64,000 nucleotides of DNA from Atriophallophorus winterbourni (lineage: Eukaryota; Platyhelminthes; Trematoda; Plagiorchiida; Microphallidae), in contig JACCGJ010023559.1 in NCBI GenBank assembly GCA_013407085.1, positions 203,842-267,841 on the forward strand. The letters are read 5' to 3'. A program made the translations under genes and the position numbers. Below the pieces are notes generated by a model that worked only from the letters and a program-made list of their open reading frames with translations, ran no database searches and had not been told where the DNA came from. Below, one piece after another: positions 22,481-33,815 of this stretch. Within the stretch, counting starts at the first letter, position 1; every line of letters starts with the position of its first letter.

Positions 22481-24470
22481 TTCAAGATTCAAGATTCAAG
22501 ATTTATGGTTAAAAAAGCAATTAACTTTACAATAACCACAGGGTGGAAATATAGGTACAAATGTATATATATATAAGTATAAATAAAATCAAAATCAATG
22601 GGACAATGATAGCTTATTAATAGTTTTGGGAAAAATACGGATTAGCTCTCATATAATCGTCAATTTTTGATTTGAATATAGATAAGCTGTTTGAGCTTAC
22701 CGAATCGGAAGGTAGGGAATTCCAAGCAAAGCACACACGTACGGAATAAAAATACCTGCGGCAGTTCCGTTTGGAATGTGGTATTTCCAACTTGCAACCA
22801 TGGCCACGACTGTTGCTGGAAGTTCGAAGGTGGAATAATATATCCAGGGGGTGGGAAACAGTAGTTAGTATTTTGTATGCGAGGATGAGATCACCTCACA
22901 TTCTCCTTTGTGCAAGTGTACTCATTTCCAGTTGTCTGAGTCGCCTGGCGAATGACATATTTTCGAGACCAATGACAAGCTTAGAAGCTCTCCGGTATAT
23001 GCGATCCAGGAGTAAGATGTCTTTTTGGAGCCATGGTGTCCAGGCTTGTGCGGCATAATCTAGAACCGGGTGTATATATGTATTCATCATGAGAGGAAAA
23101 CACCCCGGGGAAAAACGTCCAAATATCCGCCGTAACATGCCGAGCAGCCGAGACGCGCTTTTGTAAACGGTTTCGCATTGTAGACCATTTTTCAAACTGC
23201 CGCAAATCCAGACACCTAGGTCCTTTTCATTTTCACTGTACTACAGGTTAATGTCGCCGAGCTTGTATGTATAGGAAACCCCAAGGTCACGACCAATCTG
23301 AATCATCTTCGACTTTTGCATATTCAGTGACAGTTTATTTTCAGATGACCAGTTGAACAAAGTACTCAAATCGTTTTGCAGCAAGATATTATCGTCAACA
23401 TTTCTGATTTGCCTCCATACTTTTACATCGTCAGCAAACAAAACCATCTTTCTATCACTTGGTAGTGGAATATCGTTCATATAGACTAGAAACAGTATTG
23501 GTCCAAGCACTGAGCCATGTTGAACTCCGCTAGTGACATCGATGTTCTTCGATAATAGGCCGTCCACACGAACTCGGATGTGTCTGTTGCTGAGGTAATC
23601 TCTTAAAAATCCGTATAGTCTTCCAACAACACCGTATTTCTCTAGCTTGTTCAAGAGTAAATTGTGATCAACTCTGTCGAACGCTTTAGAAATGTCCAGG
23701 TAGCACGCATGAATACAGCCCCCCGCATCTACAATCCCCGTCCAATCGTCTAAGCTTGTCAGCAAATTTGTTAGATAAGAGCGATTTCTGCGAAATCCAT
23801 GTTGGGCAACTGCCAAAAGTTGATTCGTTTCCAGATGTCGCATGATTTCTGCGGTTATTATTCGCTCAAAAACTTTTGATACCGAAGACATCAAGGTCAC
23901 CTTCCAGTAATTTTTAACATCAGAACGGCAACCACCTTTGTAAATGGGTATTATTTGTCCCAGTTTCCAGACTTGTGGCACTACGCCAGCTTGGAGCAAA
24001 TTTATTAAACATGCAAGATAGAGGTTCAGATACCTGCGCGTGACAGGTTTTGAGCAGCTTTGGAGTTATCTCGTCTGGTCCTGGAGATTTATTTACGTTT
24101 AATTTTCGTAAGTGCTGAGCTACCACCATCAGAGTAATCGATACTTCACTCAAGGTCGGTCGGTCGGTCAAGTCGAACGATTAGCTCCTGATCAGGCTTC
24201 ATGGATTTCGGCGCAAAAACTCCGGCATAAAAGTCTGCTAACAGGTCAGTGGTCTGATTTATGCATTCTGTGAAACCGGATGAAGTTTTAAGGGCAAAGA
24301 CTCCTGGTTTAATATTTGTTCTATCGTTTACAAGTCTATACAAGAGCTTCGGATTCTAGTGCATCTGAGAAATCAATTGCGATTGGAACGCTTGTTTATC
24401 ATTTCGAATTAAGCTGATAACTTTGTTTCGCAGTCATGTAAATTGTGCCCAAGAATCAGCTGTGTTGGAA
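22481..24470 (-). mobile_element. CR1-like LINE, nearly complete reverse transcriptase with 3' tail
   Basis: Reading on minus from 24470: YRLVNDRTNIKPGVFALKT, LNVNKSPGPDEITPKLLKT, a 252-residue open frame (23999-23241) with HGFRRNRSYLTNLL, YLDISKAFDRVDHNLL, GSVLGPILFLVYMNDIPLPS and LFADDVKVW, then the C-terminal domain (FPLMMNTYIHPVLDYAAQAW). The 3' UTR ends in (TTGAATC)n at 22481-22505. The endonuclease is missing. It is one of the best-preserved CR1 reverse transcriptases in the window. Confidence 0.9.
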
Positions 24471-25200
24471 GCCATTATGCCACACAATTCTCAACTGTGA
24501 ATGGGTATTTTATTAGTTTATTACACTGATAGTCAACGTGCACATAGAAAATGGATAGAGCAATAGAATGTAAACTTTTAAACGAATATGGTACTAGATG
24601 TCTGAAAATCCCGCGGCCATCACATAACCATAACTCGCTCATTTGTTTCCCAGCAGTGGGAATTCCTTTAGAGTTTGACGCGGACCACATACGGTGCAAT
24701 CCTCTTTCGCACAAGCAATAAATTATGATAAGCAACTGAAAATACATAAAAATATCATGAAAAATTTGCAATAATGAACAGGAGTGTTTTTGTTGAAATC
24801 GGAACGAGAATAAGAGGGAAAAATTCGTATTTCTATGCATCTCCTTAACAAGTCGTACACATCACAACCGGTTTCGTGCTGTTTGCACTCATCACGTAGG
24901 GGCAGTGCGATCAGGATCCGGATGACTGGAAATTGAAGGATATGTATTCCTAATTTTAAAGGAGCGTAGTCTCGCGAGCTATCGCCAGTCTGTCAAACAA
25001 TATTTTGCGTTGTTGAATTAGCTAAATTGGAAAATTACTTGTTCTATACACAACTTGTTTCACCTGTGTATTTCACCGACTGACAGACAAAATTCGTATG
25101 GTAAAATGCTGTATTGTGATTCTTTTTTATAAATTTGTATTGGAACTGCAAAAAATTAATTTTCCCGCGCGTAAGCATTTTTGTTTTGAGATAAACTTGA
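24471..25200. other. Intergenic segment carrying a hammerhead-like repeat
   Basis: A 121-codon minus open frame (24840-24475) has no recognised motif. The only clear feature is the hammerhead-like copy at 24860-24925. Confidence 0.35.
24860..24925 (-). repeat. Hammerhead-ribozyme-like dispersed repeat, copy 4 (best preserved)
   Basis: The minus strand reads GTGATGA (24895-24889), stem II GTGC-AAACA-GCAC (24888-24876), then GAAAC (24875-24871) and CGGTTGTGATG. The stretch CCCCTAC before the core can pair with GTGATG/GTGG after it as stem I. This fits a type I hammerhead with a very short stem III; the C of CUGAUGA is G here. Confidence 0.65.
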
Positions 25201-25204
25201 GCTT

Positions 25205-25335
25205 TCAAGAAAATTCAAGAATTTATGGTCACGAAAAGCACATAGCTTCACAATTACAATAGCATAGTAAGTATTCGTTCAAGAAAAAAGGAATAGCGAA
25301 TAATCGTTGAATGTCACGTGTAGTCCAGCTTAATA
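25205..25335 (-). mobile_element. CR1-like 3' UTR fragment
   Basis: TCAAGAATTTATGGTCACGA and AGCACATAGCTTCACAATTA match 15985-16060, then both run into an ATGTCACGTG/CTAGT block. A 5'-truncated 3' end. Confidence 0.6.
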
Positions 25336-27186
25336 TTTTGCACGATTATCGGTTACAATCATTTTTCTTTATAGTTCTTTCTCCAATGAAAACTCAGAAA
25401 TATATTCGGGCAAAAACCGTCATAAGGGCACCATTGTAACCGACTTGGAGCTTACTGTCAACTAAAACGGGTAAGTGTTCGCCGGGATCAGTGACTCCTC
25501 AACCGAACGGAAACGAGAAGGAACTCAGTAAAACCAGTTCTCAAAAGACCGACTCTAATTATAAACACAAATCCGCGGGTATAAACCTTAGTGTTATATG
25601 TACCAACGATACTTCTGCCCCTATGGCTGATAAGAGGTGATTTCTGAGTCTTATTATTCTCCTTCTAGCAATCAAATTCATACGAAAGCAGACGCGTTCC
25701 ATCACATGATATAATCGTCTGTGAATTGCTATATCTACAAAACGATATTATCAAAGTTCGGTTACTCATTTGGCTGAGACATATGCCTACTGGATTTTTC
25801 ATTACCTTTAGTATTCATGACTAATTTATGACTTAGTCCGTTGCATTGTTCACAAAGATAATTAGCATGAGGGTCAGTATTGGTGCTGCACTCTCGAATT
25901 CGATCGTTCATGATCATCACCCCGCTACTTTGAACGATAGCAATTTATAAATTTCCAAAGATTGCATAATATTTTCAAGAGAACCGGCGTTGTTGGAGTG
26001 CACAATTTGCGGTATATTGCAGTTTTCTGACGAAAAATGGTGAATTATTTTGAGAGAGTTACAATAGTGCGGCCTGATCAGATAGACTGTTGTGTATATT
26101 GGTCGATTTTATTCGATGATAGTGAGTGGTTTATCACTAGTTCTAACATTCTCATCATGAAGCTACTTGTATTTTGTTTAATAGGACCACATTGTTTTGT
26201 ACCGTCTTCACACTTATCCCATTGCTATCAGAAATCCCAGAATGATGGCGAATTTTTCATTGTTATAACACAAATTCTCTCATGCACCGTTTAGTGTCCA
26301 TCCTACGCGAACTATCAGCATCTTCTGTTGCTTTTAAAATCAAACTCCTGCAGCTCTAATCTCACCGATGCCAGCCAGTAAATCACATGGTTTCTGACCA
26401 ATATGCAGGATATGCCTGTATCATGAATTCGCCATCAGGGACTACTTTATCAAAACTGCACTGCTGACCACACAATCAACTGTGTTAAACTTATCATTGA
26501 AGCACGTGTAGTGAAGACTACATAGAATAACTAAACGAGGAATTTTAAATGATGTTTGCATACCAAAATTTCCACCGGCCATCTCACTGAGTATCTGTGG
26601 CTCTATCAATATGCGAAACAAATGGCTGGGCCTTCAGGTATAGTCAATTGCGCATTCTCGTTGTTATTCCAAACCATAAATGTATTGAAAAATAATCATT
26701 AGAATTTTGTTACTAGTATGTGAAGTTCCCATCCTCAAATCTCGCTCATATGCTTCAACTTTTGTGTCGTTTTGGTTGAATTATGTAAATTACGTCGCAT
26801 TGCTGCAGATTTTTTGATTGAGAAAGCAAAAATGAACAGAACGTGCTGAATATTATCATGTCTTGGCAAACGCTCCCTATGTTTTAACAATGTTTTCACT
26901 CGGGAAATAGCTGCTATAATTTAAATGAAATTTTAACGGAATTAACTTGTTTCTGAACGCTTGTCTCACCAATTGAAACAAATTTTATATCGCTTTGTAG
27001 GCAATTTGTTTTAAACACTCGATGTAGAAAATTGTGCTACTATTCAATTGTTCTACAAAACACCCAAAAAATAATTCACTGACTCACTGAATCAAATACG
27101 TCAACCTTATTCGAGTGCTGAGTAGTTTACATATTATGTGCACTTATGGATAAACTATTCGCAGATATTTTTCCAATGGTAGTGCC
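25336..27186. other. Intergenic, nothing recognised
   Basis: 1.85 kb of AT-rich sequence. The longest open frame (26037-26294, +) has no family signature. Confidence 0.4.
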
Positions 27187-27345
27187 AGAACTCAGAACTC
27201 AGAACTCAGAAAATTTTATGGTAGAAAAAGCATTAAGCTTAACAATTACCATAGGATGACAAGGAATATGGAGCATAAAATTATATATGTATATATAAAA
27301 TGTTTCAAAAATCAATAGGGCATGGGTTACTCAACACCAAAAGCA
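27187..27345 (-). mobile_element. CR1-like 3' end with (ACTCAGA)n tail
   Basis: Three ACTCAGA units, then TTTATGGTAGAAAAAGCATT and AGCTTAACAATTACCATAGG, the reverse complement of the 3' UTR found at 44793-44846. Confidence 0.7.
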
Positions 27346-27429
27346 GAGGTGGAAGTAAAGTAAAAACGGATTTAACAACTGACCCAAAGGAATATGATCC
27401 CTTTGTTCTTTTGGAATGACTGAACAGTC

Positions 27430-28560
27430 CGATTCGGGAGGAACGATCTCTACAGCAGCGCTTGCATCGATGGTAGAACTCGGTTGTAGTGCGTCAGTTT
27501 CACGCCGGTGGCGTGATATGCGTTAAGAAGCCAAGAGCTGTATCTGCTCCTCCCCAGACGACGCTTTACACAATGCCTCCAATGTGATCGGTAAAGAGCA
27601 AGTTTTTCCCAAATAGCCGGGTCAATGCCAAGAGCTTTCATATCTCTTTTGCATAAGTCTTTGTACCACAAGTACGGTCTGCCCAATGGTCGACTTCCTA
27701 ATTGCAACTCATTATAGAGTAGATCTTCCGGAATACGACCATTTTCATTCTGTAGACATGAGCAAGCCACCGCAGGCGGCGCTGTCGTAATTGGGTGAAC
27801 ATGTTCGGTAGACCAGATTTTGAAAGCACTTTAGCATTAGTCACTCTGCCATCAACAATATGTTCAAGATACGACAAATGCTTCGTAGATGGAAAGAATT
27901 TAGTTTCCGTTCTTGTCTTGCGTGGGTGATTCAGGTTTCACTGCCGTACAGTTAAGCATTTAGTACGCACGCGCTGTATACCATTATCTTTGTCTTTACA
28001 GTTAACTTGCGGTTACCACAAACAAGAACTGAAACTTATAAAACCGACTGAGCCCTTCATGCCAGAGTGGAACGAAATTATCGAGTTGTAGCAGTCTTGG
28101 GCGCAGCCTATCAGATAAAGCTGACGTAGTCAAGTGCCTTTGTTAAATCAATCAAAACAACGTATAATTGCATACGCCGTTCCCGACACTTTTCTTGAAG
28201 TTGTCCGAGAGAGAAGATCATGTCAAGGGTTGATCTTCACCTGCGCAAGCTATCAGCTAAAACGTGTAGCCGGATCTGTAAGTCATTAGCAAACAATTTG
28301 CCTACAACATTCAGAAGGAAGTTCCCTCTGTAATTGTTGCAGTAGCCTCTATCCACCTTATTCCTAAATAGCGTGATGAACTTTGTTTCTCGCATCTCCT
28401 GCCAGCACTAAACAAGCAAATGGTGAAGAGGTTGTGATAATGCTGCTCCACAGCATTTGATGAGCTCAGGTGGAATTTCGTCGTCACTAGGGTCATACCC
28501 ATTTGCTAAGCGGTCGATTGCCCTATTGAACTCATTAAGAATAGGGTAGAGTAGGCTCAA
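27430..28560 (-). mobile_element. RTE-like LINE, second copy, decayed
   Basis: Minus frames contain NGRIPEDLLYNELQLGSRPL, KDLCKRDMKALGIDPAIW and RSHWRHCVKRRLGRSRYSSW (27770-27450) and, upstream, GYDPSDDEIPPELIKCCGAA (about 28500). It is the same family as 7590-8640. The central reverse transcriptase is largely deleted or frameshifted. Confidence 0.75.
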
Positions 28561-29343
28561 AACGAATATATGTATTTTGGGAAAAATTAAAAATTTGTCA
28601 ATGATCCGTACACTGTCCTCTGAACCAGAGATCAAATTCTGTAGTTGGTGAATATGAATACGAAGCTACTGTCATAATTGATATTCGTGGCTTATTCTCC
28701 TTGAGATATTCGTCTCAGACATAGCGAATACAAGACCAGGCACAATACCAGTAATACCGCACATGATTAGATAAATAAGCAGTTATTCTGCGAATCGCTG
28801 TCGCAAAGTGTCATACCGACAGAATTGAAATCTGGTATAATCTCCCCGATTTTCAAAGGCGGTGCGCGTTCGGAGCCCGCGAATTACAGACCTGTTACCT
28901 TGTTGTCCTCCGTATCCAAGGTGCTCGAAAGGATCGTAGCAAACAAACTGAGCAAATACCTTGAGGAAAATATTCTATTTTCGGGAGCGCAACACGATTT
29001 TAGAAGGGGATGCTCCTGCCTTTCTTACCTTCTCCTTACCCTTGACGACTGGACTCGAGCAGTAGATTTCGGTGATACCATCCATGTATGTCACCTTGAT
29101 ATGTCGAAAGCATTTGACCGTGTAAACCACAGTATTCTCTTGCAGAAGCTGGAACGTTGGGGTATCACTGGCAGACTATTAGCCTGGTTAGAAAATTACC
29201 TGACCGATCGGCTTGTTCAAGTCTCTGTGAACAGTGCTCTATCGAAGTCGGTAGCCGTGACAAGTGGAGTGCCTCAGGGATCTTCCTCGGACCAATCCTC
29301 TTCGCGCTTTATGCCAATGACTTGCCGGCTCTCATCAAATGTA

Positions 29344-32300
29344 TTATTATATTATTATTATCACACAAGTCTTTATAGACGATGTGCCAACAAGTGTACC
29401 ATGAAAAAGGTACATGATGGAAGAAGAAAAAAAGAAATAAAATGGATTTTTGTCTGTCTGTGTACACATGCCGTTTTTGATCTTTTTTGTCTTTTTTGGA
29501 ATACGGGAGGGGGAGGGTCACTGATAAACGGGAACACAAGCACGGCAGGATTCTCGCTACTGGTTCCTTTCTTTTGCCATCACACTGAGTGTTATCAGCC
29601 AGATATCTTCACGGTCCTTCGGACCCACCCGGGTACGCGCGATGTTCCCGCGATGGCTAGTGGGGCTGTTAGACGCTTGAGGGTCTTCCGCCAGGTATTC
29701 CTTTGTCCGCCACGGCGACGTTTCCAATCAGGTCCAGCGAGAGCAAAAAGAGCTAGGCGAGGAAGGCGTTGCTCATCCATACGTAGAACGTGCCCCAGTC
29801 ATCTCAGCTGGCACATGGATATATGATCGGAGAGTGGCACAGAGCGATCGCCGAGAACTGCCTTCCTGACGTCATCATTTTTGACTTCCTGTTGCCAGCT
29901 TAAACGAGCTATACTCCGCAGGCAGCGATGATCAAACGTCGATAATCGTTGACTATCGGCTTGTCGCAACGTCCTCGTCTCGCAGCCATACAGTAGAACT
30001 GCTCGTACGGTGGCCTGGTACACTCTGCCCTTCAAGCGTAATCCAACATCGCGTCGGCGCCACATATGCTGTAGCCCAGCGAAAGCACGGCGTGCTCTTG
30101 CAATCCGTGCTGTGATTTCAGCTTCGATATCGCCCCCAGTCTGATGCAATACAACAGAGTTCTGACTATCGTTGCAAGCGCTGCGGGAGAGATTGTTCCT
30201 CCCGAATCGGACTGTATAGTCATTCAAAAAGTTGCAAAGCATGAAATTCATGCGATGTGATGTACATCCATGGTCGACATCGACCGACGGAGGCCAACAA
30301 AAATCGCCCCCAGTGGTGATGCAGCTCCCTAGGTAGGTGAATCTGTCAGTCACTTCCAGTTTATGGTCTTCGATCGTCAAATCAAGTGTTGGGTCTGTCC
30401 AATCCTGTAGGAACACTTTGCATTTTGACGGAAATAAATGTAATCCATACAGCGACAACTGATCAACGAGTAGATCCAAAGCGCTTTGTATGGCGCAAGC
30501 ATCCTCTCCGAGGAGAGCAATGTCGTCAGCATAGTCCAGATCCATAACTCGTCGACCGGGGAGCAGGTCGATCCCACAATTCGGTAGCTGGGCTGTTGCT
30601 GCCTGCATGACATCGTCAATCGCAAAGTTGAATAGGAATGGGGAGATCGGACATCCTTGACGAACCCCGCTAGAAATGGTAAACTGTTTGGATAAATCAC
30701 CATAGGCTTTGACTCTGCCGGTGGTGTGGCAGTACAGCTTTTCGAGCAGGATTACGTACTTCGGTGGGACACCATGGCGAATGAGACAGTCCCAGAGAGC
30801 GGTTTTGTCAATGGAATCAAAGGCTGCTCGTATGTCGAGAAAGATGATAATTGTTGGACGTGCGTATTGGTAACGTTGCTCCAAAATTTGGCGGAGCATG
30901 AAGATTTGTTCCACACACCCGCGTCCTCCTCTGGAACCAGCCTGTTCTCCTCGATACTCTGCTTCTCAGTAGCTGTTAAGCCTGATCAGGATGATTGATG
31001 CAAACAGTTTAGAAACCACCGGTATGAGACTGATACCCCTGTGATTACAGCACTCTTTCCTCGACACTTTCTTGAATACTTGGACGATGGCTGACGGTCC
31101 CCACGCGCTGGGTATGGTTTCCTCGTTCCAGATCTTTCCGAAGAGCACTGACAGCTCACTGCACAAAACGTCGACACCTTCAACGAATAGTTCGGCTGGT
31201 AGCTCGTCTAAACCGAAGGCCTTGCGTCGCCTAAGCTTCATTATGTGTGAGAAAATTTCCCCCGGAGGTAAGGAACGCTGTTGGTCAATTAATTTGGCTG
31301 TAGCAGCAGATATCCAGTTGGAACCTGTTCGCGTGGATGTTCCGCAGCTTTCCAGGCCAGCATGATACATTGCGCTTTGGATTTGAGCCCAATGCTCTTC
31401 AATATTATCGGGATGGGGTCCGAGTGCATTAGATAGGGCCGTTAGATAGTTCTCTGCCACTGATCTATCTGATAGTTTAGGCGTATCCAGCCTCGTGATA
31501 TTTTCTCACGCGATCCGCTGAAACGCATAGTTAAGTTTGCACAGACTAACGCGTGGTCTGATGATAGGCAGGTCGACCAATATCATCTGCAGTCTTGCAC
31601 ACTGGAACGCCATTGATAACTGATCGCAATGTGATCAATTTGTGTCCAGAGTCCTGTCAAGGGGATCTCTATGTTGCTGACCGTTGTTTGGAATGTCGGA
31701 AATTAACGCTGCTGAGAAATAGGCGGTGCTCAGCCCATAGACTCAACAGGCGTTCACCGTTGTCCGATCGGACGCAATCGAGACCATATGGACCACCGAG
31801 GTGTCGTTCACTTTGTAAGAGGCTGCCAACTCGGGCATTAAGTTCGCCAGCCAGGATGAGAATATCCGACTTTCGTGCTTTACGCAGTAATTCGTCTAGA
31901 CTTCGGTAGAATTCGTCTTTCGCTAAATCAGCACTGCAGTCAGTGGGGGCGTAGGCTGCGATGACGAAAAGTGCACGAGTGTTCTGCCTGTGTTGACAGA
32001 TTTTGCATCAGCCACGGAGTCGGACGGCGCACAAACGGCTATTGACAGGTAACCAGTCAAGGCTGTCTCGGCGCGTGAGCTCAGGGTAATACCAACTCCT
32101 GCAAGTCCCGCTTCCTGGGCCTCTTCATCACCAGATACACGCAAACGGAACTTGACGCCGGTATCATTCGGTGAGAATAGGTTTATCACATTACTAGAGT
32201 CGTGTAAGCGCGTTTCTGATAGGCAGCAAATGTCTACTCTCATCGTTTCTAGTGTACAAGCTAATCCAGCCTGTTATCCTGCTTGTCTCAAGGTCCTGAC

Positions 32301-32927
32301 GTTGAATGCAGCTAGCTTGAAGGGCATACGGGGTTTCAAGAAGTGAGCACTCTGACTTGGTTGTTCTGTGTTTGGCGAGCTTGAAAGAGCATCTTGACGA
32401 GATTCATTGCTTGTGTGTAATGAGGGGCGTGGGATATAAGGATCGCCATGTGATGTAATGTAGCGAAGGTAATTTTGACAGCAAGTTGCGGTTGAAGTAG
32501 ATTCCATGGTTCTTGTTGTAGGCGACATAATACCCGGTTGCCAAGGCCGAAGTAGGGGGTTAGCTTAGGGGTCCCCACCCGGAGCCTTTGATTCAAAAGT
32601 CTTCCCGCAAGGCAGCGGGGATTTTTCCTCAGGGTTCACTCCCGAAGCCTTTCCCGCAATCGGGTATGCCGCAAGGCTGCGGAGGTTTGGAATCAGGGTT
32701 TTCCTTCCCTTAGATGGACTGTCCTCCCAGGCTAACGAGCTCCATCTGCCCGGAGCGAACTGGTTTTGAGGCGCCAGTCACCCGCCTCCGCCCTTTCTCC
32801 TGTCAGTAGAAGCAGTTCCGCCACGTGCAGGCCAGTAGCTGGGCTTTGGTTGTCAGAGGCCTTATGGGAGCATTTTATAGACAGTGGGAGCTCATCCCCA
32901 CTGCCACCCCGGCTGTGACAACCTTGG
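29344..32927 (-). mobile_element. SR2-like RTE LINE, nearly complete, nested in CR1
   Basis: Minus strand, 5' to 3': a G/C-rich leader (32927-32600), an endonuclease beginning FKLAAFNVRTLRQAG with ICCLSETRL, linker, then reverse transcriptase (FGLDELPAELF, CCNHRGISLIPVVSKLFA, IIIFLDIRAAFDSIDK, GVRQGCPISPFLFNFAIDD, DYADDIALL), the C-terminal RWLGHVLRM block and a (TAA)n tail. YADD-type DYADD catalytic residues are intact. Stops in the endonuclease region show it is dead. ATGTA at 29339-29343 and 32928-32932 is the target-site duplication. Family: RTE clade, like Schistosoma SR2. Confidence 0.9.
30141..30302 (+). mobile_element. 162-bp LINE 3' fragment nested in the RTE
   Basis: The unit CTGATGCAATACAAC...GGAGGCCAACAAA matches 8440-8602. 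It is flanked by perfect 12-base duplications ATCGCCCCCAGT (30129-30140 and 30303-30314). Insert plus one duplication is 174 bases, so the RTE reverse-transcriptase frame stays open across it. Confidence 0.88.
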
Positions 32928-33560
32928 ATGTAAGATCGTACTGTTCGCGGACGATGAAAAAGTGTGGTCGAAGATAAGTAAGTCAGAAGACTGCGAACTT
33001 CTTCAGAAGGATCTGGACAACCTTCAGGTTTAGTCACTAAAAAATCGCCTATTTTTTTCAATTTCCAAAAGCGTCACATGTTAAACATTGGCAAATATGT
33101 GGAGTTCCAGTATTTTCTTGGAACACAGCCTCTCGTGGCCCATGGAACAAAAGGACATGGGTGCATTAATAAGCAACACCCTAGGGATGTCGAGCCACTG
33201 CAACTACGTCTATCGCAGAACATCACAGAAATTGTCACTCCTAAAGAGAATTTTCGGTAGGTTCTCAAAACAGACAATTCCCTGCATTATAAATACGTAC
33301 ATCAGACCCACGATGAAATATGCAGTTCAAGCATGGTCGCCATGGCTTAAAAAAGATGTTGCGACTTTGCAACGAATATATCATCGAGCTGCCAAACTTG
33401 TCACCGTACTCAGCCGGAAACCATATAATGAGCGAAACAAAACGCTAAATATATTTGATTATCCACGTCGTCGTCTCCGATGGGATCTGATTCTGGATTA
33501 CAATATTTTGAGTACCAAACATCACCCTCTACAATGCTCATTGAATCTACGGAGCTCGCA

Positions 33561-33815
33561 TAATCAAGAATCAAGAAGCAAGAATCAAGATTTTATGGTG
33601 GAAATAGCAATTGCTTTACATGTACCATTGGATGACAACTATTACAAAACTAAAATGTAATCAAAAACACATTGTTGCATGTTTGTCTGGGTTCATATTG
33701 ATTCAATACACAGGGCCGATTATGGGGTGTTGTTTGATATATGCATCTAGTTTTGCTTTAAAAACATCCAATGTTGTTGCATTCACAACGTCTTGCGGTA
33801 GTGCATTCAATAGAA
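33561..33815 (-). mobile_element. CR1-like LINE 3' fragment
   Basis: The (AATCAAG)n tail and TTTTATGGTGGAAATAGCAA 3' UTR are followed on minus by SFLLNALPQDVVNATTLDVF and KAKLDAYI, the end of a CR1 ORF2. It is heavily 5'-truncated and abuts a plus-strand CR1 on each side. Confidence 0.75.

Larger units (their letters stand above)
28810..33560 (+). mobile_element. CR1-like LINE interrupted by an RTE insertion
   Basis: The left part (28810-29338) has ISPIFKGGARSEPANYRPVT, HLDMSKAFDRVNHSILLQKL and GPILFALYANDLP. After the insert, the right part (32933-33560) resumes at the next residues, IVLFADDEKVW, then IPCIINTYIRPTMKYAVQAW, IYHRAAKLVTVL and PRRRLRWDLILDYNIL. The reverse transcriptase is split exactly before its FADD motif. 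The element stops at 33560, where a minus-strand CR1 tail begins. Confidence 0.9.

Noticed and set aside
31072..32346. Plus-strand open frames across 31072-32346
   Set aside because: They are antisense of the RTE endonuclease and reverse-transcriptase reading.
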